Shown piece after piece: positions 1-7,886 of a DNA stretch of 64,000 nucleotides. Source of the stretch: Microbulbifer aggregans (lineage in GTDB: Bacteria; Pseudomonadota; Gammaproteobacteria; Pseudomonadales; Cellvibrionaceae); assembly GCF_001750105.1 (NCBI RefSeq), contig NZ_CP014143.1:2511501-2575500 (forward strand), written 5' to 3'. A program made the position numbers and the translations under genes. A model generated the notes under the pieces. The model had not been told where the DNA came from. It saw only the letters and a list, made by a program, of their open reading frames with translations, and ran no database searches. Positions within the stretch are counted from its first letter, which is position 1, and every line of letters starts with the position of its first letter.

Positions 1-261
1 GCTGTACGGTGTCAGGGCCGGGGGGCTGGCGGTGTGCTCGAGGTGGTTGTGGATGACAGCGGCTCGGGCTTTCCGGCCAACTGGTCCCGGCGAGGAAACT
101 ATGCGGGCCGGGGGCTGCCGTTGCTGCGATCGTTCTGCAGGATCCTGGAAGTGCAGTATGGCAGTAGCCGTGTAAGGGCGGTACTCGAGTGGGGGCCGGT
201 CGACGGCGATGGTCGCCTTCGACCGGGCGGCTCGGAGTTCTCTCTCCGGGTGCCGGGCTAG
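1..261 (+). CDS. ATP-binding (HATPase_c-like) protein, C-terminal fragment
   Basis: The reading frame is open from the first base of the window and ends at TAG 259-261, so only the C-terminal ~86 residues of a larger protein are present. The segment VVVDDSGSGFP followed by GRGLPLLRSFC resembles the N and G boxes of the GHKL ATPase fold (histidine kinases and RsbW-type anti-sigma kinases): an Asp-x-Gly-like turn, then a glycine-rich lid and a helix. The short C-terminus with no further domain fits the kinase domain of a stand-alone anti-sigma or SpoIIE/response-regulator fusion protein. Which of these it is cannot be told without the upstream sequence. An internal ATG at 34 is not the true start, because the homologous strand begins before it. 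Confidence 0.6.
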   Translation, partial: AVRCQGRGAGGVLEVVVDDSGSGFPANWSRRGNYAGRGLPLLRSFCRILEVQYGSSRVRAVLEWGPVDGDGRLRPGGSEFSLRVPG

Positions 262-267
262 AATCGC

Positions 268-957
268 TCAGGTTGTCACGGCGTCACTTTTGCCCCCAAG
301 CCTGCCCAACAGGGCTTTCAGTTTGTGCGCAAACCGGCCGCGCTTTGCCTTGCGTGCCTTGTCTTTTGCGCTGACCAGCCAGGCTACCTGAATGACCAGA
401 CGCTCACCTTGGTAGGGCAGGTGGCCGTGAAAAGAGTTGTCTGCCCGCTTGAAGGCCGCCAGGGTGCCGTACTCGGGTTTGATCTCCGGCACCACCGTAT
501 CCTCGAAATCATCAATACTTTTCAGGAGGCGCAGGCAGCCGTCGCTCGTCGTCGGCCAGTCAGTGTTGAGATAGAGCAAAGCGGTGGCAATCTTGGATTT
601 CCCGTCTGTGTGAATATTGCCGTGGCGTTTTTTCAGACTGCGGGAAATGGAAATGAAGGTCGGGTACTGAGCTAGGTTGTCGATCCCCAGGTGCTCGCCC
701 AGAGCGTTGGCAAACTCTGTCGAGGTCATTTCCTCAATGAGCTGATTGATGCTCTCCCCGCAATCCTCCTTTTCGTAGGGAAGATACCCGGCGCCCTTCA
801 GTTTGGGAAAATGTTCCTGAAGTTCGGCAACAGAGTCACGTGGGAGCAGGTTGCGGGCAACCAGGAAGGAAAATGGTTCGGACCTGACCAAAAGTTTTTC
901 CTGGTTCAGGGCCGGCAGCGTCAGGTACTGGCAAGTATCTGCAGAGATCGTTGTCAT
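268..957 (-). CDS. 2OG-Fe(II) oxygenase family protein
   Basis: A 229-residue protein with the double-stranded beta-helix signature of 2-oxoglutarate/Fe(II) dioxygenases. The iron-binding HxD is in NIHTDGKS, the distal His in SFHGHLPYQGER, and the Arg four residues after the distal Gly-Glu would bind 2-oxoglutarate. The family hydroxylates proteins or small molecules using O2 and 2-oxoglutarate; the substrate is not evident. A basic tail (KDKARKAKRGR) follows the domain. The frame stays open upstream to 1128, but ATG 957 is preferred: it is preceded by a purine-rich AAGAGA, and the extra 57 residues look non-coding. It stands alone, convergent with the fragment at 1-261 and divergent from ccmA. 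Confidence 0.75.
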   Translation of the reverse strand: MTTISADTCQYLTLPALNQEKLLVRSEPFSFLVARNLLPRDSVAELQEHFPKLKGAGYLPYEKEDCGESINQLIEEMTSTEFANALGEHLGIDNLAQYPTFISISRSLKKRHGNIHTDGKSKIATALLYLNTDWPTTSDGCLRLLKSIDDFEDTVVPEIKPEYGTLAAFKRADNSFHGHLPYQGERLVIQVAWLVSAKDKARKAKRGRFAHKLKALLGRLGGKSDAVTT

Positions 958-1144
958 TATTGTGTCTCTTGTTTCGAGGATAGGTTGGCCAGATATGCTC
1001 TGGGCCACGGGTACTTGAAACCGACCTCTCAAAAGTACCAGACTCTTTGTCAAGGGCCAATTACAAGCGATAACACGCAAAGAGACGGGCGCTAACCGGA
1101 TAGGCGCTGAAATAGGATTTTCATGCAATTGCTGTCACAGCCGG

Positions 1145-1150
1145 TATAAT
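1145..1150 (+). promoter_or_regulatory. Probable sigma70 -10 box for ccmA operon
   Basis: A perfect TATAAT lies 37 bases before the first ATG of ccmA in the divergent spacer with the oxygenase gene. No good -35 is visible at 16-18 bases, so an activator may be needed or the call may be fortuitous. Confidence 0.45.
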
Positions 1151-1186
1151 GCCGCTCAGTTTTTCATCAATTCGGCATGCCCCTTC

Positions 1187-1867
1187 ATGATGGCTCCAAA
1201 GTCACTTCCCGCCCCATCGCTGCGAGTCCGCCAGCTCTCCTGTGAGCGGGACGGGCGCGTGTTGTTTGCGGGGCTGGACTTTGACCTGGGGCCCGGCCAG
1301 GCGCTGCAGATCGAGGGCGCGAACGGGGCCGGTAAGACCACCCTGCTGCGGACCCTGATCGGCAGCGCCACTGACCATAGAGGCGACATTAGCTGGAACG
1401 GCCGCGCATTCCCGGCCGGCCTGCAGGAGCTTCGGTCACACCTGCTTTACATCGGCCATGGGGCAGGGGTCCGGCGCGGCCTTACGCCACTGGAGAATCT
1501 GGCCTGGTATGGTGCCAGTCGCGATGACGCGATGCGGGCGCTGGAACAGGTAGACCTCTTCGGCTTTGAGGACAGTCTGTGCCAGCAGCTTTCCGCAGGC
1601 CAGAATCGGCGGGTCGCGCTCGCGCGGCTGTTCCTGCCTGCGGCACCACCACTGTGGATTCTCGATGAGCCGCTGGCGGCGCTGGACGTCGCCGGCGTTT
1701 CCGGGCTGCAGGGACAGATGGCCTGTCACCTGAGTCGTGGCGGCAGCATCCTGTTTACCTCTCACCAGCCAGTGGCTCTGGCGGGGCTGTGTACGCTGAA
1801 CCTGAGCGAGTTCACGAGCTCGGCGTTGGCCGCGTTTGATCAGGAGGGCGCCGATGTCCTCGCCTGA
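1187..1867 (+). CDS. ccmA: Cytochrome c biogenesis heme exporter ATPase CcmA
   Basis: ATP-binding subunit of the CcmABCD complex. Its ATP hydrolysis releases holo-CcmE from CcmC so that heme can pass to apocytochromes. The 226-residue protein has Walker A GANGAGKTT (about 44-52), an ABC signature LSAGQ (about 135-139) and Walker B LWILDEP (about 157-162), with the short length typical of CcmA. It is first in ccmABCDEFG and overlaps ccmB by 14 bases, implying translational coupling. ATG 1187 and ATG 1190 are both possible starts; neither has a clear Shine-Dalgarno sequence. Confidence 0.96.
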   Translation: MMAPKSLPAPSLRVRQLSCERDGRVLFAGLDFDLGPGQALQIEGANGAGKTTLLRTLIGSATDHRGDISWNGRAFPAGLQELRSHLLYIGHGAGVRRGLTPLENLAWYGASRDDAMRALEQVDLFGFEDSLCQQLSAGQNRRVALARLFLPAAPPLWILDEPLAALDVAGVSGLQGQMACHLSRGGSILFTSHQPVALAGLCTLNLSEFTSSALAAFDQEGADVLA

Positions 1868-2573
1868 AACCACGGCCCAAAGCTTCGCGCCCGCAGCCCG
1901 CACTGTGCCGGGGTTTGCTCCGCTCTTCCGCAGCGAGCTGCTGCTGGCCCTGCGGCGCCGCGCCGATATCGCCAATCCGCTGCTGTTTTTTGTCACGGTG
2001 CTGGCTTTGCTGCCCATCGGTGTAGGCCCTGAGCCGGAGTTGCTGGCGCGCCTGGCACCGGGGATGATCTGGGTGGTCGCGCTGTTAGCGACCCTGTTAT
2101 CCCAGGAGAGCCTGTTCCGGGCAGATTTTGAGGACGGTTCTCTCGAGCAGCTGGCGCTCACACCCCAACCCCTGTATTTCGCCGTGCTGGCCAAGGTGTC
2201 AGTGCACTGGCTGGTCACAGGCCTGCCGCTGGCGCTGCTGTCGCCGTTGCTGGGGATGATGCTGAACCTTCCCGATGACGGCTACCTGTCACTCTTCCTA
2301 TCCCTGCTACTGGGCACTGCCAGCCTGAGCCTGATTGGTGCGGTTGGGGCGGCCCTGACCGTGGCATTGCGGCGGGCGGGCCTGCTGTTGGCGCTGATTG
2401 TTATGCCGCTGTACGTGCCCGTGTTAATCTTCGGCACCGGCGCTGTACAGGCGGCGGTCGATGGCTATGCTTACGGCCCGCAACTGGCCATTCTTGCGGC
2501 TCTGCTCGCCGCCGGAACCGCCCTGGCACCGTTGGCAGCTGCGGGTGCGATCCGCATCAGCCTGGACAATTAA
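1854..2573 (+). CDS. ccmB: Heme exporter membrane protein CcmB
   Basis: Inner-membrane partner of CcmA. The 239-residue protein shows about six hydrophobic segments, a basic LLALRRRADIANPLLFF stretch near the N-terminus, and the conserved LSQESLFRADFEDGSLEQL region of CcmB. ATG 1854 inside the end of ccmA was chosen over an ATG 18 bases upstream, because it yields the usual short cytoplasmic leader and length. The following gene begins 16 bases after the stop, behind a GGAGG, consistent with one transcript. Confidence 0.95.
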   Translation: MSSPETTAQSFAPAARTVPGFAPLFRSELLLALRRRADIANPLLFFVTVLALLPIGVGPEPELLARLAPGMIWVVALLATLLSQESLFRADFEDGSLEQLALTPQPLYFAVLAKVSVHWLVTGLPLALLSPLLGMMLNLPDDGYLSLFLSLLLGTASLSLIGAVGAALTVALRRAGLLLALIVMPLYVPVLIFGTGAVQAAVDGYAYGPQLAILAALLAAGTALAPLAAAGAIRISLDN

Positions 2574-2589
2574 TCTGGAGGTATGCCCC

Positions 2590-3357
2590 TTGGCCTGGCA
2601 ATGGTTTCACCGCTTGGGTTCACCGCGCTGGTTCTACCAGAAAACCAGTGTTTGGATGCCATGGCTGGCGCTGGCCAGTGTTTTGCTGATCGGCGTGGGT
2701 TCCGTCTGGGGACTCGGGTTTGCGCCCGAAGACGCCAAGCAGGGCAATAGCTACCGCATCATCTATATTCACGTCCCCGCCGCCTTCCTGGCCCTGGCCG
2801 GCTATTACATCATGGCCATCAGTGGTGCCATCGGTCTCATCTGGAAGATGAAGCTTTCCTTCGTAGTGATGCGTGCGGCGGCACCGATCGGAGCGGTTCT
2901 CACCTTTATTGCGCTCTTCACCGGCGCAGTCTGGGGCAAGCCCACCTGGGGCACCTACTGGGTGTGGGATGCCCGAATCACTTCCATGCTGATTCTGTTG
3001 TTCCTCTACATCGGGGTGATCGCCCTGGCGCGGGCATTCAGCCGCGAGCAGGTGGCGGACAAGGCCTGCGCATTGCTGGCCCTGGTGGGTACGGTCAATA
3101 TCCCGATCATCTACAAGTCTGTTGACTGGTGGTTCACGCTGCATCAGCCGGCCACCATCAAGTTGACCGAAAAGAGCAGCATCGACCCCAGCATGTTCTA
3201 CCCGCTGCTGATCATGATCATCGGTTTCTATTGCTTCTACGCGTGGACCCTGATTGCCCATACGCGCGAGAAAATTCTGCAGCGGGAGTGGCGGACCAAC
3301 TGGGTACAGCAGTTGATGCAGGGCGAATCCATCACCACCGAGAGCAAGGAAGGGTAG
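2590..3357 (+). CDS. ccmC: Heme exporter protein CcmC (TTG start)
   Basis: Inner-membrane heme-handling protein that loads heme onto CcmE. It carries the tryptophan-rich WGTYWVWDAR motif of the HHP (heme-handling protein) superfamily, flanked by conserved histidines in the second and third periplasmic loops (IYIHVPAA and FTLHQPA), and six membrane segments. The open frame runs back into ccmB, but the N-terminus AWQWFHRLGSPRWFYQ matches the usual CcmC start. TTG 2590 sits nine bases after GGAGG (2576-2580), giving 255 residues, a normal CcmC length. An ATG at 2583 is out of frame and is not used. Confidence 0.95.
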   Translation: MAWQWFHRLGSPRWFYQKTSVWMPWLALASVLLIGVGSVWGLGFAPEDAKQGNSYRIIYIHVPAAFLALAGYYIMAISGAIGLIWKMKLSFVVMRAAAPIGAVLTFIALFTGAVWGKPTWGTYWVWDARITSMLILLFLYIGVIALARAFSREQVADKACALLALVGTVNIPIIYKSVDWWFTLHQPATIKLTEKSSIDPSMFYPLLIMIIGFYCFYAWTLIAHTREKILQREWRTNWVQQLMQGESITTESKEG

Positions 3358-3361
3358 GGCG

Positions 3362-3586
3362 ATGCAGTTTCAGTTCGAAAGCCTGGCGGCATTTCTGCAT
3401 ATGGACGGACATGGTCCTTTTGTATGGGCGGCGTACGGCGTGACCTTTCTCGCGCTCGCTGCCATGGCATTACAACCGCGGCTCCAGCGCCGGCGACTGA
3501 AAAAGGAGCTCGAGCGCCAGCAGCGGATCGAGGCCCGTCGCCGCGCTGTGGAGGGGCGGCAGTCCAAAGCGGCTGAGCCCGCCTGA
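3362..3586 (+). CDS. ccmD: Heme exporter small subunit CcmD
   Basis: A 74-residue protein with one hydrophobic segment (about 20-38, FVWAAYGVTFLALAAMAL) followed by a very basic, helical cytoplasmic tail, as in CcmD. CcmD tethers CcmE to the CcmABC complex and is needed for release of holo-CcmE. It starts 4 bases after ccmC and precedes ccmE, the standard order. Confidence 0.9.
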   Translation: MQFQFESLAAFLHMDGHGPFVWAAYGVTFLALAAMALQPRLQRRRLKKELERQQRIEARRRAVEGRQSKAAEPA

Positions 3587-3650
3587 GCGGATCCCCGCCC
3601 GTCCCCTTTTTGACAGGATTTTTACAGTTACTCGGAGCTAGTAGACAACG

Positions 3651-4100
3651 ATGCATCCCGTTCGCAAACAGCGCCTGATTCTGGTTCTGGTCCTGGTGGC
3701 CCTTTCCTCCGCAGCGGTAGCGCTGGTCACCTACGCCATGCGCAACAATATGAATTACTTCTACGCGCCCAGTGCCTTTGTTGCCGGTGAGGTGCCGTTT
3801 GAAAAGCGCATTCGCGCCGGTGGATGTGTGGTGCCCGGCAGTATTGAGCGTGCTGACGACAGCCTCGATGTCAGCTTTGCACTCACCGATGGCAAGGCCG
3901 AGCTGGAGGTGGTGTTTGACAAGATCCTGCCGGATCTCTTTGCCGAGGGCGAGGCCGCGGTTGTGACCGGGCGCCTGATGCAGGATGGCCGGGTGCGCGC
4001 GGATCAGGTGCTGGCCAAGCACGATGAAAACTACACACCGCCGGAGGTGGCCGAGTCCATGGCGGCGGAAGCGAGCTGCGCGAACGGAGCGAAGATATGA
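3651..4100 (+). CDS. ccmE: Cytochrome c maturation heme chaperone CcmE
   Basis: Periplasmic, membrane-anchored heme chaperone. It has an N-terminal signal anchor (about 8-29), then an OB-fold domain with the covalent heme-binding His124 in LAKHDENY and the heme-iron ligand Tyr128 four residues later. The 149-residue length is typical. One position is unusual: the conserved RVGGMV patch reads RAGGCV, placing an extra Cys at 59 near the start of the beta-barrel. It follows ccmD after a 64-base spacer and overlaps ccmF by ATGA. Confidence 0.95.
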   Translation: MHPVRKQRLILVLVLVALSSAAVALVTYAMRNNMNYFYAPSAFVAGEVPFEKRIRAGGCVVPGSIERADDSLDVSFALTDGKAELEVVFDKILPDLFAEGEAAVVTGRLMQDGRVRADQVLAKHDENYTPPEVAESMAAEASCANGAKI

Positions 4101-6082
4101 TTGCGGAGCTCGGGCACTTCTCGCTGCTGATTGGCTTGCTGCTGTCGCTGGCACTGGCCGTGGTGCCGATGGTTGGCAGCTATGCGACGCGTCCACTCTG
4201 GATGGCCTCCGGTCGACCGTTGGCACTGGGTGTGCTCGGTTTTACCACCGTGGCCTATGTGTGCCTGACGATCGCCTTTGTCCAGAGCGATTTCACTGTG
4301 GCCTACGTGGCGCACAACTCCAACAGCATTCTCCCCGTCTATTACAAGATCACCGCGGTGTGGGGCGGTCACGAGGGGTCCATTCTCCTGTGGTTGCTGA
4401 TCCAGGCTGGCTGGGCCGCAGCCGTGGCACTGTTCAGCCGCCAGTTGCCCGCGGAGCTGGTAGCGCGTGTGCTGTCGGTGCTCGGTGTGGTACTGGTGGG
4501 CTTCTTCCTGTTCATTCTGCTCACATCCAATCCTTTTGACCGGCTGCTGCCTTTCCCTCCCACCGAGGGCAATGACCTGAATCCGCTGCTGCAGGATCCG
4601 GGCATGATTATCCATCCCCCGCTGCTCTATATGGGTTATGTGGGCTTCTCCGTGGCCTTTGCTTTTGCCATTGCTGCGCTGCTGGGTGGCCAACTGGATG
4701 CAGCCTGGGCGCGCTGGGCGCGGCCCTGGACCGCCGTAGCCTGGGCCTTTCTGACCCTGGGTATCGCGCTGGGGAGCTGGTGGGCATACTACGAGCTGGG
4801 CTGGGGCGGCTGGTGGTTCTGGGATCCGGTTGAGAACGCCTCTTTCATGCCCTGGCTGGTCGGCACGGCGTTGATGCACTCCCTTGCCGTGACGGAAAAG
4901 CGCGGCCTGTTCAAGAGCTGGACCATCCTGCTGGCGATCTTCTCGTTTAGCCTCAGCCTGCTGGGTACCTTCCTGGTGCGCTCCGGCGTGCTCACTTCCG
5001 TGCACGCCTTTGCCACCGACCCGCTGCGGGGTGGTTTTATCCTCGCCTTCCTCGCCATTGTTGTCGGCGTGTCGCTGTTGATTTTTGCCTTGCGGGCACC
5101 GGCGGTGAGCGCGGGCAGTGTCTTTTCTTTCCGCTCCCGGGAAACTTTCCTGCTGGGCAACAATATCCTGCTGGTCCTGATCATGGGCATGGTACTGACC
5201 GGCACCCTGTACCCACTGGTTGCCGATGCGCTCAACTGGGGCAAGATCAGCGTGGGCCCGCCGTTCTTTAATCTGTTCTTCGTGCCGCTGATGGCGGTGC
5301 TGAGTTTGCTGCTGGGGCTTGGCATTCACGCCAACTGGAAAGATACCCGCTGGGATCGACTCCTCAGCACCTGGCAGCTGCCGTTGGTGGTGGCTGTCGT
5401 GGCTGGCCTGGCATTGCCGTTTGTTCTCGGTGGTTTCCACTGGGGGGCGGTGCTCGGTGTCTTTATCGGTGCTTGGGTGACTGCGGCAAGTGTGGCGGAT
5501 ATCCTCGCCAAGAGCCGCAATGCCCCCAGTCTGCTGGCGGGCCTGCGTCGCCAGCGCGCCAGCTATTTCGGCATGCATCTGGCCCACATCGGTTTGGCGG
5601 TTTCCGTACTCGGTGTAGCCCTGACGACCGTGTACAGCGTCGAAAAGGACGTGCGTATGACCCCGGGTGACACCCATGAAGTAGCGGGTTTCAATTTCCG
5701 CTTTGATGGCGTCCGCCAGGTGCAGGGTCCCAACTACCGTGCCTTTGAGGGCGTGCTTTTCGCGACACGTGACGGCAAGCCGGTGGCAGAGCTGCATCCG
5801 CAGAAGCGCAACTATCTCTCCGGCGGCAATACCATGACCGAGGCCGCCATTGATACCGGGCTGTTCCGCGATCTGTACGTTGCGCTGGGCGAGCCGATCG
5901 ACAAGAGCAACCCCAATGGTGATTGGGCGGTACGGCTGCAGTACAAGGCTTTCGTGGTGTGGATCTGGCTGGGCTCGGTGCTGATGGCGCTTGGCGGCGG
6001 CATTGCGGTGGCGGACAAGCGCTATCGCAAAGTAAAGGCGGCACGCGCTGCGGCGCTGGATGGGGTGCCGGCAGCGGCCTGA
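4097..6082 (+). CDS. ccmF: Heme lyase subunit CcmF
   Basis: Large inner-membrane component of the CcmFH(I) heme ligase, which attaches heme to CXXCH sites of apocytochromes. The 661-residue protein has many hydrophobic segments and the WWD motif GGWWFWDPVENASFMPWL (about residues 236-253). Conserved histidines flank this motif in the periplasmic loops, and a long C-terminal periplasmic domain precedes a last membrane segment. Its ATG overlaps the ccmE stop (ATGA). Confidence 0.97.
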   Translation: MIAELGHFSLLIGLLLSLALAVVPMVGSYATRPLWMASGRPLALGVLGFTTVAYVCLTIAFVQSDFTVAYVAHNSNSILPVYYKITAVWGGHEGSILLWLLIQAGWAAAVALFSRQLPAELVARVLSVLGVVLVGFFLFILLTSNPFDRLLPFPPTEGNDLNPLLQDPGMIIHPPLLYMGYVGFSVAFAFAIAALLGGQLDAAWARWARPWTAVAWAFLTLGIALGSWWAYYELGWGGWWFWDPVENASFMPWLVGTALMHSLAVTEKRGLFKSWTILLAIFSFSLSLLGTFLVRSGVLTSVHAFATDPLRGGFILAFLAIVVGVSLLIFALRAPAVSAGSVFSFRSRETFLLGNNILLVLIMGMVLTGTLYPLVADALNWGKISVGPPFFNLFFVPLMAVLSLLLGLGIHANWKDTRWDRLLSTWQLPLVVAVVAGLALPFVLGGFHWGAVLGVFIGAWVTAASVADILAKSRNAPSLLAGLRRQRASYFGMHLAHIGLAVSVLGVALTTVYSVEKDVRMTPGDTHEVAGFNFRFDGVRQVQGPNYRAFEGVLFATRDGKPVAELHPQKRNYLSGGNTMTEAAIDTGLFRDLYVALGEPIDKSNPNGDWAVRLQYKAFVVWIWLGSVLMALGGGIAVADKRYRKVKAARAAALDGVPAAA

Positions 6083-6106
6083 TTGGATCGAACTGGGGAG
6101 GGAACC

Positions 6107-6691
6107 GTGGCGCGACTGAAACTGTTTTTGCCGCTGATCATTTTTGCTGCGTTGGCGCTGCTGTTCTGGCGCGGGTTGTCGCTCAACCCGCAGGACATGC
6201 CCTCAGCACTGCTCAACAAGCCTGTGCCGGAATTCTCACTGCCAAAAGTGTCCGACGGGGAAACGCTGGTAAAGAAATCTGACCTGCCGGCAAAACCGTT
6301 GCTGATGAACGTCTGGGCTACCTGGTGTATTGCCTGCCGGGTGGAGCACCCTTACCTGAATCAGCTGGCAGAGCAGGGCGTTCCCATCGTCGGCGTCAAT
6401 CTGAAGGACGATGATGCCGAGGCGCGGCGCTGGCTGGAGAAATTTCATAATCCTTATCTGTTCAGCGTTGCGGATCGCGAGGGAAAGCTCGCCCTGGATC
6501 TGGGCGTGTTCGGCGCGCCCGAGACCTTCCTCGTCGATGCCGAGGGGGTGATTCGCTGTAAGCATGTGGGCGTGGTGGATGATCGCGTCTGGCAGACCAA
6601 GCTGCAGCCGCTGTACGAAAAACTGCAGAACCAGACCTGGGGTGAATTTTCCGGTGAGTTATCGGATTCCCTACTCTCCCGTTGTCAGTGA
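6107..6691 (+). CDS. ccmG: Thiol:disulfide interchange protein CcmG/DsbE (GTG start)
   Basis: Membrane-anchored periplasmic thioredoxin that keeps apocytochrome cysteines reduced. After an N-terminal anchor (about 4-20), the thioredoxin fold carries the redox site WATWCIACRVEHP (Cys-Ile-Ala-Cys) and a conserved GAPETFLVD loop with a cis-proline-like position, as in DsbE. GTG 6107 lies five bases after GGGAGG. An in-frame TTG at 6083 would add eight residues but has no such signal. The product is 194 residues. ccmH would normally follow here; instead yigZ overlaps the 3' end by 38 bases. Confidence 0.94.
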   Translation: MARLKLFLPLIIFAALALLFWRGLSLNPQDMPSALLNKPVPEFSLPKVSDGETLVKKSDLPAKPLLMNVWATWCIACRVEHPYLNQLAEQGVPIVGVNLKDDDAEARRWLEKFHNPYLFSVADREGKLALDLGVFGAPETFLVDAEGVIRCKHVGVVDDRVWQTKLQPLYEKLQNQTWGEFSGELSDSLLSRCQ

Positions 6692-7262
6692 AACTGAAGA
6701 CAAAAAGAGCCGTTTTATCTGCTGGCTGGGCCCGGTAGAGGATAAGGCGGCTTTTCTCCAGCAGCTGGATGCTGTACGCCGCCAGTATCCTGATGCAAGC
6801 CACCACTGCACCGCGCTTGTGATCGGCAATCCCGCCAACCCTGAAGTGATGATTTCTGACGACGACGGCGAGCCCGGCGGCAGCGCGGGCAGGCCCATGC
6901 TCGAGCTGCTACTGAAGCAGGAAGTGGGCAATGTGGGCGCAATTGTGACCCGTTATTTCGGTGGTACTAAGTTGGGGGTGGGAGGCCTGATGCGTGCCTA
7001 TCGCGGTGCGGTTGGCGCGGCACTGCAAGAGGTCAGGCTGAAGCCCTTTGTTCCCGTGGTTCAGGTGGCCATCCGCTGTGATTTCTCCCAGGAATCCAGA
7101 TTGCGGTTTCTGATTGATCAGGCCGGGGGCCGATGTGGTGAAGCCGAGTATTCCGAAGCCGTAACTATTCCTGTGGAGCTTCCCCAGGACCGCTGGGGTG
7201 ACTTGCGTCTTCAGTTGGAGGCGGAGGGAGTATCGGTTCTCGAAGTGCCCGCGCATCCCTGA
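6654..7262 (+). CDS. yigZ: YigZ/IMPACT family protein
   Basis: A 202-residue member of the UPF0029 (IMPACT) family: an N-terminal domain with the conserved run DDGEPGGSAGRPML and TRYFGGTKLGVGGL, then a smaller DUF1949 domain (from about residue 135). Family members resemble a ribosomal-fold RNA/protein-binding module; eukaryotic IMPACT acts on GCN2 signalling, while the bacterial role is unsettled. GTG 6654 (MSYRIPYSPV) is inside the end of ccmG and preceded by GGGGTG. The overlap suggests cotranscription with the ccm genes. Confidence 0.88.
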   Translation: MSYRIPYSPVVSETEDKKSRFICWLGPVEDKAAFLQQLDAVRRQYPDASHHCTALVIGNPANPEVMISDDDGEPGGSAGRPMLELLLKQEVGNVGAIVTRYFGGTKLGVGGLMRAYRGAVGAALQEVRLKPFVPVVQVAIRCDFSQESRLRFLIDQAGGRCGEAEYSEAVTIPVELPQDRWGDLRLQLEAEGVSVLEVPAHP

Positions 7263-7442
7263 GCCCTGTTGGTGCGGTAGTGAGTTACCTCCCGCCCTCT
7301 TATCCGGAGTTACTGGGTAAGCCTGTTTTTCGCTTTCCCCGCTCTATCTTTCTCCCCCTCTCCAGCTTACTTGCGGGCTAAACCGGTCGCGCCTAGTCTG
7401 AAAGAACATTTCGAAGTAAAAGTTTTCAGGTGTCAGCTGGCC

Positions 7443-7877
7443 ATGCAGGATTTTCCCCATCATTATCGGGTTGCCGCGAAAGCCGGCAAAGAGGGTGACG
7501 TCGAGGTAGTGGCAGAGGGCCTGGAGCCGATTGCAACCGCCCCGCCAAAACAGTTTGATGGCCCCGGTGACCGATGGTCGCCGGAAGATTTGCTGATCGG
7601 GGCTGTAGCCGATTGCCTCGTGCTCACCTTCCGGGCGATTGCTCGTCATTCCAAGCTCGACTGGGTGCATCTGGACTGCACCGTGGACGGTACCCTTGAG
7701 AAAAAAGAAGGCGGCGCTCGCTTTACGGCGTTTAGGATTCATGCGGATCTTCGTATCCCTGCGGGCGAGGATGAGGATAAGGCTCGACGCCTGCTGGAAA
7801 AGTCAGAGTCACACTGCCTCGTTACGGCCTCGCTCTCCGGCGAAGTGACACTCGAGGCCAACATCACCACGGCCTAG
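7443..7877 (+). CDS. OsmC family peroxiredoxin-like protein
   Basis: A 144-residue OsmC/Ohr-fold protein. Two conserved cysteines sit in the expected contexts: ADCLVLTFRAIA in the central helix and SHCLVTASL near the C-terminus. In this family the pair reduces organic or fatty-acid hydroperoxides. The N-terminus MQDFPHHYRV matches close OsmC subfamily members, so ATG 7443 was chosen although the frame opens 72 bases earlier. It follows yigZ after a 180-base spacer that shows no other gene, so it may have its own promoter. Confidence 0.87.
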   Translation: MQDFPHHYRVAAKAGKEGDVEVVAEGLEPIATAPPKQFDGPGDRWSPEDLLIGAVADCLVLTFRAIARHSKLDWVHLDCTVDGTLEKKEGGARFTAFRIHADLRIPAGEDEDKARRLLEKSESHCLVTASLSGEVTLEANITTA

Positions 7878-7886
7878 GCCATCAGA

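Noticed and set aside
4031-5797. 588-residue open frame opposite ccmF
   Set aside because: Reverse-strand shadow of a high-G+C gene; composition (Gln/His/Arg-rich) is not protein-like and ccmF is certain.
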